DNA of 64,000 bases from Synergistaceae bacterium UBA1037 (lineage in GTDB: Bacteria > Synergistota > Synergistia > Synergistales > Synergistaceae): contig DCEE01000020.1 of NCBI GenBank assembly GCA_002316795.1, forward strand, positions 29,574 through 93,573, in the 5' to 3' direction. Shown one piece after another: positions 15,301-23,657 of the stretch. How positions within the stretch are numbered: position 1 is the stretch's first letter; each line of letters opens with the position of its first letter. A program made the position numbers and the translations under genes. The notes under the pieces are model-generated. The model was not told the DNA's origin. It saw nothing but the letters and a program-made list of their open reading frames with translations, and did not search any database.

Positions 15301-16984
15301 GACCTTCTGTTTCGACCGTATCGTCTATTATCGCGCCGAGATGGGCCTGCAAGGCCGTTTTGGCGTAAATGCCAAGGATCCCCTTTGATTTTTTGAGGGG
15401 GAGCTTCCAGTTCAAAAGCCTCTCTTTTATCGTCTCCTCAGGAAGCAGCAGATCTATTCTCCGTCCGGGGATGTCGACCCTGATCATGTCTTCATCCTCC
15501 ACTACTGCTATGATGCCGCCTGCCGCGGCTTCAGGCGAAATGTGGCCTACAGCCGCGCCCTCGGTGAAACCTGAGAAGCGTCCGTCGGTAAGGACAAAAA
15601 CGTCCTGGCCCATTCCGATGCCTACAAGGGCGTCCGTAGTCATCATCATCTCCCTCATCCCGGGTGCTCCTCTTGGTCCTTCGTAACGTATGACAACTAC
15701 GTCTCCCTTTTTGATCCTGCCTGAGACGACAGCGGAATGAGCTTCCTCATCTGAGTGGAATACCCTTGCCGGGCCTTCAAATACCCTGATCGCCTCAGAT
15801 ATAGTTGTGGTCCTGCATATCGCGCCGTTCGGGGAAAGGTTGCCTTTGATGACAGCTATGCCTCCGTTTGCGAAGACCGGTTCTTTTGCCGTCGTGAGCA
15901 CAGCGTGGTCAGATGACCTCCTCAGCTCGCAGATATCTCCGACAGAGTGTCCTGATACGGTGAGGGCCTCCCTGTTAAGGAAGTCTTTCATCTCGCCCAT
16001 TACAGCGGGTACGCCGCCTGCGTTGTAAAGGTCGATCACGGTCGCTTTACCGGTAGGGATCACTCGGCTGATCACGGGGACAGTCTCAGAGAGCTTGTCA
16101 AAATCATCCAGAGTAAGTTCAACTCCTACTTCCCTCGCTATGCTGAGGAGATGGAGCACCGCATTGGTGGAGCCGGCCAGCGCCATGGTCAGGATGACTC
16201 CGTTGAGGAGCGCCTCCCTTGTGAGAATGTCTTTCGGCTTGATGTTTTCCTTTACCAGCTCGACTATCCGTCTTCCCGTCTGGGTTGCGTATCTCTCTTT
16301 TTCCGCTGATACAGCAGGAACTGTCGAGGACCCGGGAAGTGCCATGCCAAGGCCTTCGGCCAGTATCTGCATCGTGTTGGCCGTACCCATGAGGGAGCAT
16401 GCACCCGGTCCGGGGCATACGTGGTCTTCCAGGTATTTGATCTTTTCGCGTGCTTCGTCGTTTGCGTAGTCTGCTCCGAAAACAAGCTGGTCCAGCTCGC
16501 TCATAACTACGCTGCGCCCCTCGCTTTTGCAGACTTCCTGCGGGCCTCCTGTGAGCATTATGCAGGGAACGTCGGACCTTATGCCTCCGATGAGTACGCC
16601 CGGTATTATGCTGTCGCATGAGGCCAGCAGAACAAGGCCGTCAAGGAGCTGCACCCCCGTCATTATCTCTATCGATGAAGCGATGACGTCCCTTATCACC
16701 AGTTCATACCTGAAGTGGGGCATCCCGATCGGCACCGCGCCGCATGTTGCTATCGTGCCGAATTCAAAGGGCGTCCCTCCGGCCTGGAGGATCCCTGCCC
16801 TGACACGGTTTGCCAGCCTGTCAAGATGTACATGCCCGAGGCCCGCGTCGTTGGCAGTGTTTACTATTCCTATCAGCGGTTTGCTAAGGTCTCCGTCATC
16901 GTAGCCGCAGCCCTTGTAGATGGCCCTTCGTGAAGAAGATCCCTTGCCTGAAAAGAGTCCGAGTTCTTTTGAACGGTATGTCAT
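15287..16984 (-). CDS. IlvD/Edd family dehydratase (dihydroxy-acid dehydratase or sugar-acid dehydratase)
   Basis: About 565-residue iron-sulfur dehydratase of the IlvD/Edd family. Family cysteines are seen in ATCGAVPIGM, ASCDSIIPG and PGPGACSLMGTANTM, and the conserved TDGRFSG block is near residue 480. It dehydrates a 2,3-dihydroxy acid; classical IlvD motifs (GPGCGSC) are altered, so aldonic acids are possible substrates as well as the branched-chain pathway intermediates. The start at 16984 (MTYRSKEL) lies one base after the ugd stop; the frame to 17008 would overlap ugd. It is the last gene of the arn operon, where no such enzyme is expected. Confidence 0.75.
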   Translation of the reverse strand: MTYRSKELGLFSGKGSSSRRAIYKGCGYDDGDLSKPLIGIVNTANDAGLGHVHLDRLANRVRAGILQAGGTPFEFGTIATCGAVPIGMPHFRYELVIRDVIASSIEIMTGVQLLDGLVLLASCDSIIPGVLIGGIRSDVPCIMLTGGPQEVCKSEGRSVVMSELDQLVFGADYANDEAREKIKYLEDHVCPGPGACSLMGTANTMQILAEGLGMALPGSSTVPAVSAEKERYATQTGRRIVELVKENIKPKDILTREALLNGVILTMALAGSTNAVLHLLSIAREVGVELTLDDFDKLSETVPVISRVIPTGKATVIDLYNAGGVPAVMGEMKDFLNREALTVSGHSVGDICELRRSSDHAVLTTAKEPVFANGGIAVIKGNLSPNGAICRTTTISEAIRVFEGPARVFHSDEEAHSAVVSGRIKKGDVVVIRYEGPRGAPGMREMMMTTDALVGIGMGQDVFVLTDGRFSGFTEGAAVGHISPEAAAGGIIAVVEDEDMIRVDIPGRRIDLLLPEETIKERLLNWKLPLKKSKGILGIYAKTALQAHLGAIIDDTVETEGQVTG

Positions 16985-16985
16985 C

Positions 16986-18371
16986 TCATCTCTGTCCTTT
17001 TTTGTCATTTATATTTTTTGTGCAGCCGCGCTGGTCAAACTGCATCTGGGGCCTGCAGTTCCTTCCTATGCAGTAATACTCAAAGCCCTTGCCCTTCATT
17101 TCTGCCGGGGCATAGAGGTTCCTGCCGTCGAATACGATCCTGCACTTCATCAATGGCGCAAGGTTGTCCCAGTCGAGGGACCTGAACTCCGGCCACTCGG
17201 TCACCAGAACTGCCGCGTCCACGCCGTCGACCAGAGTTTCGATGCCGTCGGCAAACGTTACATCCTTGGGGAGCAGCATGCCTGCCTGTTCCATGGCTAT
17301 GGGGTCATATGCCCTCACTGATGCTCCGCAGTCTATGAGGCCTCTGATCAGAGAGATCGAGGGAGCCTCTCTCATGTCGTCGGTATGGGGCTTGAAGGCA
17401 AGGCCCATAACTGCGATGGTAAGGCCTTCCATATCGCTGCCGAACCTTTCCCTTATCATCAGCTGAAGCAGCTCTTTCTGCTTGCGGTTTACTTTGTCTA
17501 TTGCCGAAACCATTGTCATATCAAGTCCCTGTCCCTCTCCAATGTGGCAAAGGGCCTGTACGTCTTTAGGGAAGCATGAGCCACCGTAGCCGCAGCCGGC
17601 GTTCAGAAAAAAGCTTCCTATGCGCCTGTCCGAGGCTATGCCCTCCTTTACAGAGAGGACGTCCGCCCCAACTTTGTCGCAGAGCTGAGCGATCTCGTTC
17701 ATGAAGCTGATCCTTGAGGCCAGCATCGCGTTTGCCGCGTATTTAGTTATCTCTGCCGAAGAGGGGTCCATAAGGAACAAACGGTCTTCAGTAACAAATG
17801 GCGCATATAGTTCGCGCATTATCGAACGGGCTTCTTCAGAGACTGCTCCCACAACTACCCTGTCAGGGTGTAGGCAGTCTTCAATTGCCATCCCTTCCTT
17901 TAGGAATTCGGGGTTTGAAAGGACTTCGAGGTTTATCTTCTCAAGCCCTCTTTCATGCATGTGGGCTCTTATGCGCTTCCAGAGGAGTGTGCCTGTGCCT
18001 ACCGGCACTGTTGACTTGACAACTATGAAGCATGAATGGTCAATGCACGAGCCTATACTGTCCAGTGCGTTGAGTACCTGTGCAAGGTCAGCGCTTCCGT
18101 CGCTTGAGGGTGGTGTCCCGACAGCAATGAAGCAGAGCTGGGCGTTTTCAAGCCCTTCTTTGATGTCTGTTGAAAAGGTCAGTCTGCCTTCATTCATGTT
18201 TTTCTTCACAAGATCTCCAAGTCCGGGCTCGTATATGGGTATTATTCCTCGCTTGAGGTCTTCGATCCTTTTTTTGTCGATGTCGACGCAGCAGACATCA
18301 TTGCCCTTTTCAGCAAAGCAGGTCCCCGTTACGAGACCCACATAGCCGGTGCCAACAAAACAGATCCTCAT
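16986..18371 (-). CDS. ugd: UDP-glucose 6-dehydrogenase
   Basis: 461-residue nucleotide-sugar dehydrogenase that oxidises UDP-glucose to UDP-glucuronate, the first step of aminoarabinose synthesis. It has the N-terminal GTGYVGLVTG NAD-binding motif (about 7-16), the catalytic cysteine in GYGGSCFPKD, and the GLAFKPHTDDMREAPS block. The last 30 or so residues are a basic, non-conserved tail. It sits 15 bases downstream of the flippase gene in the arn operon. Confidence 0.93.
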   Translation of the reverse strand: MRICFVGTGYVGLVTGTCFAEKGNDVCCVDIDKKRIEDLKRGIIPIYEPGLGDLVKKNMNEGRLTFSTDIKEGLENAQLCFIAVGTPPSSDGSADLAQVLNALDSIGSCIDHSCFIVVKSTVPVGTGTLLWKRIRAHMHERGLEKINLEVLSNPEFLKEGMAIEDCLHPDRVVVGAVSEEARSIMRELYAPFVTEDRLFLMDPSSAEITKYAANAMLASRISFMNEIAQLCDKVGADVLSVKEGIASDRRIGSFFLNAGCGYGGSCFPKDVQALCHIGEGQGLDMTMVSAIDKVNRKQKELLQLMIRERFGSDMEGLTIAVMGLAFKPHTDDMREAPSISLIRGLIDCGASVRAYDPIAMEQAGMLLPKDVTFADGIETLVDGVDAAVLVTEWPEFRSLDWDNLAPLMKCRIVFDGRNLYAPAEMKGKGFEYYCIGRNCRPQMQFDQRGCTKNINDKKGQR

Positions 18372-18386
18372 ATCAAAAGATCCCCC

Positions 18387-18758
18387 TCAACTTTTTATCG
18401 TAAGCATCGTAATACCCAGGAGGATAGCTCCGATGCCCATTATCCTCAGCACTGTGATTTTTTCTTTAAAAATGAAGAAGCCGACGAACAGCAGGATGAT
18501 ATAAACAAGTCCGGACATCATTGGGTATGCAAGAGTAAGATCAGTCCTGGAGAGCGCCGCAGCCATAAAAAAGAACGATACCCCGAACATCCCGAGCCCG
18601 ATGATTATCCAGGGGTTGAGAAGGATCTTGAGTATGCCTGTGATAAGTCCGGAAGAGACAATAGAGGTGTCGCCTCCGTAGGCGTGCTTCATGACAGTGC
18701 TGCCCAGAGCATTTGTCATTGCTGAGGCAATAAGGAGCAAAAGGCTTATCCTGTCCAT
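18387..18758 (-). CDS. Small DMT-type membrane protein, ArnE/ArnF-like flippase subunit
   Basis: 123-residue protein with four hydrophobic segments (small multidrug resistance fold). By context it flips undecaprenyl-phosphate aminoarabinose to the periplasmic face of the inner membrane. Enterobacteria use an ArnE-ArnF pair; only one such gene is present here, so it may act as a homodimer or with a distant partner. It lies two bases from arnD. Confidence 0.75.
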   Translation of the reverse strand: MDRISLLLLIASAMTNALGSTVMKHAYGGDTSIVSSGLITGILKILLNPWIIIGLGMFGVSFFFMAAALSRTDLTLAYPMMSGLVYIILLFVGFFIFKEKITVLRIMGIGAILLGITMLTIKS

Positions 18759-18760
18759 AT

Positions 18761-19645
18761 TTATTTCTCCTCCTGTAGTGCGAGAGTACCCGCCCGTCCG
18801 GTCATAGTGCCTATCCTGATGTTTTCTTCCATAGGGGCCGAGTCTCTTGCGTAGTCCGCCAAAGTATGGAATACTGCCCCGTTTTCCTTTGCCTTGACAA
18901 TAAATTTCTCAAAGACACCTATTTTTGAAAGCCCTTCCATCTCAGCGTGTACAGTGAGAACGTTCCACTCTTTGTCCATGCCTTTAAGCCACACATCCCC
19001 TATGGAATCGTCGTCTATACCGGGAAGTCCCAGTATCTCGTCCATCGTTGGAAGTGTAGTGGGGATCTGTACAGGTGAATATGTCCTTCCCCTGAATACA
19101 GGGATGAAGGGAGAGTGCCCCCTCGTGTCGCTGCAGTATTCAAGTCCTGCTTCCTCCTGTACTTCAAGGCTGACGGGGGATATCTGCCATCCCGGCGCTG
19201 CACAGGAAAGGGGTTTTTTGCCTGAGAGTCGTTCAAACATCTCAGAGGATCTTTCAAAAAGCGAAAGGAATTCGCTTTTGCCGATCCCCGGCAGCTCATC
19301 CTGTACATAGACGTGATCCCAGGCGTGTACACCGCAGTCATGTCCCTCATCAGAGGCACGGACAAAGATATCGGGTGCGGAAGGGACTATCATCGGCGCA
19401 GGAAGGAGAGTCCCGTACATCAGCGTCTTGATCCCGTAGGTGGAAGGAGCTTTTGTCCTCATCATTTTGGAAACAAAGCCCTTTCGGAATATCCTTCTGA
19501 TCGCTTTTCCTGAATTGTCCGGCCCGAATGAGAAAAATATCGATGCCCTTATACCATGTTTTTTAAAGAGGTCAAGCATCTGAGGGACACCTTCCCGGTA
19601 TCCCCGCAAAGTATCTATGTCGACTTTGATCGCGAGCTTTTTCAA
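18761..19645 (-). CDS. arnD: 4-deoxy-4-formamidoarabinose-phosphoundecaprenol deformylase
   Basis: 294-residue polysaccharide deacetylase-fold protein. The start KVDIDTLRGYREGVPQML with ASIFFSFGPDN and CGVHAWDH closely follows ArnD: Asp in VDID, and the metal-binding histidines in the HAWDH region. It removes the formyl group from the lipid-linked sugar at the inner membrane. The gene overlaps the upstream decarboxylase gene by four bases. Confidence 0.9.
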   Translation of the reverse strand: MKKLAIKVDIDTLRGYREGVPQMLDLFKKHGIRASIFFSFGPDNSGKAIRRIFRKGFVSKMMRTKAPSTYGIKTLMYGTLLPAPMIVPSAPDIFVRASDEGHDCGVHAWDHVYVQDELPGIGKSEFLSLFERSSEMFERLSGKKPLSCAAPGWQISPVSLEVQEEAGLEYCSDTRGHSPFIPVFRGRTYSPVQIPTTLPTMDEILGLPGIDDDSIGDVWLKGMDKEWNVLTVHAEMEGLSKIGVFEKFIVKAKENGAVFHTLADYARDSAPMEENIRIGTMTGRAGTLALQEEK

Positions 19646-20670
19646 TCCAGGTTTTCTCTGTCCGCGTACCAGCTGATCGTTCGGTTCAGAAGCTCACGCA
19701 TTCCGGTCCGCGGTTTCCATCCAAGGAGGGTCTCCATTTTTTCCACTGATGGGAGTCGGTTCTGCATGTCGTCATATGTCTTTCCGTAATAGGCATCCGC
19801 TGATATGATCTCAAGCTCTGCCTTTTCAGCTTTTTCACGGTAGACCGGGAATTTTTTCATCTCGTTGATAAGCATCTCGGCAAGCTCCCTGATCGAGTAG
19901 TTGTTGTCCGGGTTGCCAATGTTGAATATCTGGCCTTCCGCCTTGTTGTCCTTATTCTCAATTATCGCGGCAAGTCCCTCGATCCCGTCGCCTACCCAGG
20001 TAAAGCTCCTTCTCTGTTCGCCTCCGTTGACAAGAGAGATCTTTCCGCTGTTAAGGACGTTGTATATCATCTGTGTTACGGAACGTGCCTTATTTTCGCT
20101 TGCGTCCCTGAACGTATCAAGTCGGGGGCCGACCCAGTTGAAAGGCCTGAAGAGGGTGAAACTGAGTCCTTCCTCCTGCCCGTATGCGAATATGAGCCTG
20201 TCCATCATCTGCTTGCTGCAGCTGTATATCCATCTCATTTTGTTTATCGGGCCTGTGATCAGGGGACTTTCGTCCTCTTTAAGGCTGCTGTCCCCGCTCA
20301 TTCCGTAGACTTCTGAAGTGGAGGGAAAAATTATTCTTTTTTTATATTTTGAACATAGCCTTACCATTTTCAGGTTCTGCTCAAAATCAAGTTCGAATGT
20401 CCAGATCGGTTTCTGCAGATAATAGGCAGGTTTTGCAATGCCGGCCAGCGGCAATACTATATCTGACGATCCCACCTGCTCTTCGAGCCATTTTCCGTCT
20501 TTGAAGATGTCTCCTGCTGTGAATTTGAAATTTGGATGATCCATGAAAGGTCCTAGGTTGTCAGACCTGAGGTCAAAGCCCTGGACTTCCCATTTGCCGT
20601 CCCTGCAGAGGGCTTCAAGCAGATGAGTTCCGATGAAGCCGTTTATTCCGGTAATAAGTATTTTTTTCAT
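19642..20670 (-). CDS. UDP-glucuronate oxidative decarboxylase (ArnA C-terminal domain type), separate gene
   Basis: 342-residue short-chain dehydrogenase/epimerase-fold protein equivalent to the C-terminal domain of ArnA. NAD motif TGINGFIGTHL (about 8-18), Ser/Thr in PSTSEVYGM and the Tyr-x3-Lys pair in YSCSKQ are present, with RPFNWVGPRLD as in ArnA. It converts UDP-glucuronate to the 4-keto-pentose. In enterobacteria this is fused to the formyltransferase; here it follows as its own gene. The start at 20670 (MKKILITG) comes five bases after the formyltransferase stop. Confidence 0.88.
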   Translation of the reverse strand: MKKILITGINGFIGTHLLEALCRDGKWEVQGFDLRSDNLGPFMDHPNFKFTAGDIFKDGKWLEEQVGSSDIVLPLAGIAKPAYYLQKPIWTFELDFEQNLKMVRLCSKYKKRIIFPSTSEVYGMSGDSSLKEDESPLITGPINKMRWIYSCSKQMMDRLIFAYGQEEGLSFTLFRPFNWVGPRLDTFRDASENKARSVTQMIYNVLNSGKISLVNGGEQRRSFTWVGDGIEGLAAIIENKDNKAEGQIFNIGNPDNNYSIRELAEMLINEMKKFPVYREKAEKAELEIISADAYYGKTYDDMQNRLPSVEKMETLLGWKPRTGMRELLNRTISWYADRENLD

Positions 20671-20674
20671 ATTT

Positions 20675-21559
20675 TTAAGCATCCCTTTCAGGTCCGCCCT
20701 CAGGCTGTATCCTAAGCACCCTCAGCAATCCGCTGCCGGTGCCTACAAGCATCGGCGACTCTGATTTTATTTTTCCCGGCTCAAATATGCCCTCGGCCGG
20801 GAGAGCTTTCCATATAAAAAACTTTTTGCCTTCCCAGTGCGTAAATGCACCCGGGAAAGGATGTGTAAGCGCTCTTACAAAGTTATATATTTCACCGGCA
20901 GATCTTTTCCAGTCAATTTCTCCGTCTTCAGGCCTGCGTCTTCCGAATTTTGTCGCCTTAGACTCATCCTGAGGGTATCTTTTTGCAGTCCCTTTTTCAA
21001 GTGAGTGAAGTGAGGAGAGCAATATTTCCCGTGATGCTTCTGTAACCTTGAGAAAAACATCGTGAGCGGTGTCCTCAAAATTTATCGGGACAGACTTTTG
21101 CGCTATTATGTCTCCCCTGTCGGCAAACTCCGTCATTACGTGTAGGGTAGCCCCTGTTTCCTTTTCTCCGTTTATCACTGCCCAGTTCACGCAGGCGCGC
21201 CCCCTGTATTTAGGGAGGAGTGCGCCGTGGATATTGTAAGCCCCAAGCCTGGGTATATCCAGCACCTCTTTGGGTATCATCGCCCTGTAGTAGAATGAGA
21301 AGATCAGTTCAGGCCCTATCTGTCTCAAATGATCTGTCTCCATGCTGTCGATCTTTGAAGGAGTTCGGACTTCTATGGAATTATTGAGGGCCGTCTCTTT
21401 TACCGAGCGGAACCATATCTCTTCGCCTGGATCGTCCTCGTGAGTATACACAACAACGACATTCGCATCGTCTTTTATAAGGTCATCAAGACAGGCACTT
21501 CCGACCTCGCTGTATGCAAATACCGCTATCCTGGGCCTGCTGTTATTCTCCGGCTTCAT
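20675..21559 (-). CDS. UDP-4-amino-4-deoxyarabinose formyltransferase (ArnA N-terminal domain type), separate gene
   Basis: 294-residue formyltransferase of the Fmt/ArnA-N family using 10-formyltetrahydrofolate. The catalytic Asn-x-His (YNIHGALLPKYRGR) and Asp in FADRGDIIAQ are in place. It formylates the amino sugar so that ArnC can use it. The start at 21559 (MKPENNSRP) gives a 17-base overlap with arnC; the longer frame to 21625 runs far into arnC and is unlikely. Confidence 0.88.
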   Translation of the reverse strand: MKPENNSRPRIAVFAYSEVGSACLDDLIKDDANVVVVYTHEDDPGEEIWFRSVKETALNNSIEVRTPSKIDSMETDHLRQIGPELIFSFYYRAMIPKEVLDIPRLGAYNIHGALLPKYRGRACVNWAVINGEKETGATLHVMTEFADRGDIIAQKSVPINFEDTAHDVFLKVTEASREILLSSLHSLEKGTAKRYPQDESKATKFGRRRPEDGEIDWKRSAGEIYNFVRALTHPFPGAFTHWEGKKFFIWKALPAEGIFEPGKIKSESPMLVGTGSGLLRVLRIQPEGGPERDA

Positions 21560-22481
21560 GCTCAAATATCTTCCTGACAGAGTACCTGGGTCTCCGGCTA
21601 ACTTCCCGGTAGATCCTGCCCACATATTCGCCGGTTATCCCAAGGCTGAAAAGCGTTATGCCGGTCAGCATGAACTGTATTGCCATGAGTGTGAAGAGCC
21701 CTTCCGCTTCAGGTCCGATGAAGAGACGCCTGATAAGCATGTAAAGGACCAGGAGGGAAGAGAGCAGGGAGATGAGCATGCCTGCCATCGTAACGAACTG
21801 GAGCGGTACTATCGAGAAGCTTGTCATAAGGTCAAAATTGAGCCTTATGAGCTGGAAGATCCCGTACTTTGATGTGCCCATCTCGCGCTCCCTGTGCGCC
21901 ACCGGTATCTCTATCGGGTTGGCTGCGAACTTCTGCCCGAGCGCCGGTATGAAGGTGGTAGACTCCCTGCTTATATTTATTATCTCAACGATCCTTCTGC
22001 TGTACCCTCTCAGCATGCAGCCATAGTCTCTGATGTTCAGTCTTGCGATCCTGTTGGTGATCCTGTTGACCATTTTGGATGCCACTTTTCTGAAGAGGGG
22101 ATCCTGTCTTCCTTTCCTGTATGTTCCGACTAGGTCATGCCCCTCGTCCATTTTGGCAACTATATTGGGTATCTCTTCAGGTGGGTTCTGGAGGTCTGCG
22201 TCGAGGGTTATAACAATGTCCCCCCGCACATGCTCGAATCCTGCCATTATCGCCATGTGCTGTCCGAAGTTTCCGTTGAGGTCTATCACTCTGACTTCAG
22301 GATGTGAAACATATAGGTCGTACAGTATTCCAAGCGTCGAATCCTTGCTTCCGTCGTTTATGAAAATAATTTCGAAGGGCCTGCCCATGTCCGTCATGAC
22401 AGGGTAGAGGCTCCCGAACAGCGGGTGGAGCGATTCTTCTTCGTTATAGGCAGGTATTACAATTGATATCTCAGGTTTCAT
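21543..22481 (-). CDS. arnC: Undecaprenyl-phosphate 4-deoxy-4-formamidoarabinose transferase
   Basis: 312-residue GT2-family polyisoprenyl-phosphate glycosyltransferase: N-terminal SIVIPAYNEEESL, the DxD-like LDADLQNPPEE at about 95-105, then two C-terminal transmembrane segments (about 235-260 and 270-295). It loads the formylated sugar onto undecaprenyl phosphate on the cytoplasmic face. Three bases separate it from arnB. Confidence 0.9.
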   Translation of the reverse strand: MKPEISIVIPAYNEEESLHPLFGSLYPVMTDMGRPFEIIFINDGSKDSTLGILYDLYVSHPEVRVIDLNGNFGQHMAIMAGFEHVRGDIVITLDADLQNPPEEIPNIVAKMDEGHDLVGTYRKGRQDPLFRKVASKMVNRITNRIARLNIRDYGCMLRGYSRRIVEIINISRESTTFIPALGQKFAANPIEIPVAHREREMGTSKYGIFQLIRLNFDLMTSFSIVPLQFVTMAGMLISLLSSLLVLYMLIRRLFIGPEAEGLFTLMAIQFMLTGITLFSLGITGEYVGRIYREVSRRPRYSVRKIFEHEAGE

Positions 22482-22484
22482 ATA

Positions 22485-23654
22485 TCAGCTCTTCTTTCCG
22501 CAGACTTCGAAAATGGCCTCGACAACGTCCCTCGCGTCTTTGTCTGTCATTGCAGGGAAGAGAGGGAGCGAAACTATCCTGTCGGAGACGTACTCGGCCT
22601 CAGGCAGGCTTCCCCTGTCCAGTCCGGTCGCTTCCTTGTAACAGGTGAAAAGATGTATTGCCTGATAGTGGAGGGCCGTTCCTATATTTCTCTTTTTCAT
22701 TTCAGACATGAAATCGTCCCTGGACATCTCCAGGCTGTCGATATCAATGAAGGGAGTGAAAATGTGCCAGCTGTGCTCGTGCTCCCATGGTGCAGGTTTT
22801 GGAAGGATCAGTCCTTTGGCTTTTGGAAGTTCTTCCATATAGAAAGAGACGATCTCTTTTCTTCTTGAATTGAATGACGCGAGTTCTCTCAGCTGTGAAT
22901 CTCCTATAGCTGCCTGGATGTCCATCATCGTATATTTCAGACCCGGGAAGAATATGTCGTAGTTGGCACTTCCCTTTGCCGCGTACCTGTTCCAGGCCCC
23001 TTTGGACATACCGTTTTGCCTCAGGACGGCTGCTTTTTCAGCCATTTCTTCGTCTCCGGTGCAAATCATGCCGCCTTCGCCCGTAGTTATGTTTTTCGTG
23101 GGGTGAAAGCTGAATACCGATGCCCTGCGTTTTCCCCTGTCTGCACCGATCATTCTGCCCTTGTAAGATGCTCCCAGGGCATGTGCGGCGTCTTCTATCA
23201 CAGCGAGGTCATATTTTTCTGCAATTGCTTCTATCCTGTCCATGTCGCACGGCATTCCCGCGAAATGTACAGGTATTATCGCCTTTGTATTTTTAGTAAC
23301 TGCCTTTTCGATTCTGTCAGGGTCAATGTTCAGTGTGTTCCTGTCGATGTCTGCCAGGACGGGCTTCGCTCCCACGAACATTATCGTGTTCACTGTAGCC
23401 GCGAACGTCATCGGGGTGGTTATCACCTCGTCGCCCGGTCCTATGCCAAGGGCAAGCAAGACTGTGTGAAGTCCGGCTGTGGCTGAATTTACCGACAGGG
23501 ACCACGAAGCACCGGTGTATTTTGAAAAGTTTTCTTCGAAACGGATAGTTTTGGGACCCATTGCGAGCCAGCCCGAACGTATAGACTCCACTACCTCATT
23601 TATTGCATCTTCTGCTATTGATGGTTTTGCAAAAGGGAGGAAATCGTTTCTCAT
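22485..23654 (-). CDS. arnB: UDP-4-amino-4-deoxyarabinose aminotransferase
   Basis: 389-residue DegT/DnrJ/EryC1/StrS-type PLP aminotransferase. The Schiff-base lysine is in SFHPTKNITTGEGGM, and VIEDAAHALGA carries the Asp contacting PLP. It aminates the keto sugar produced by the decarboxylase. Second gene of the operon, three bases after arnT. Confidence 0.9.
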   Translation of the reverse strand: MRNDFLPFAKPSIAEDAINEVVESIRSGWLAMGPKTIRFEENFSKYTGASWSLSVNSATAGLHTVLLALGIGPGDEVITTPMTFAATVNTIMFVGAKPVLADIDRNTLNIDPDRIEKAVTKNTKAIIPVHFAGMPCDMDRIEAIAEKYDLAVIEDAAHALGASYKGRMIGADRGKRRASVFSFHPTKNITTGEGGMICTGDEEMAEKAAVLRQNGMSKGAWNRYAAKGSANYDIFFPGLKYTMMDIQAAIGDSQLRELASFNSRRKEIVSFYMEELPKAKGLILPKPAPWEHEHSWHIFTPFIDIDSLEMSRDDFMSEMKKRNIGTALHYQAIHLFTCYKEATGLDRGSLPEAEYVSDRIVSLPLFPAMTDKDARDVVEAIFEVCGKKS

Positions 23655-23657
23655 TTT

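Noticed and set aside
20739-20972. Small plus-strand ORFs inside the arn operon
   Set aside because: Antisense shadows of conserved arn genes without ribosome binding sites.
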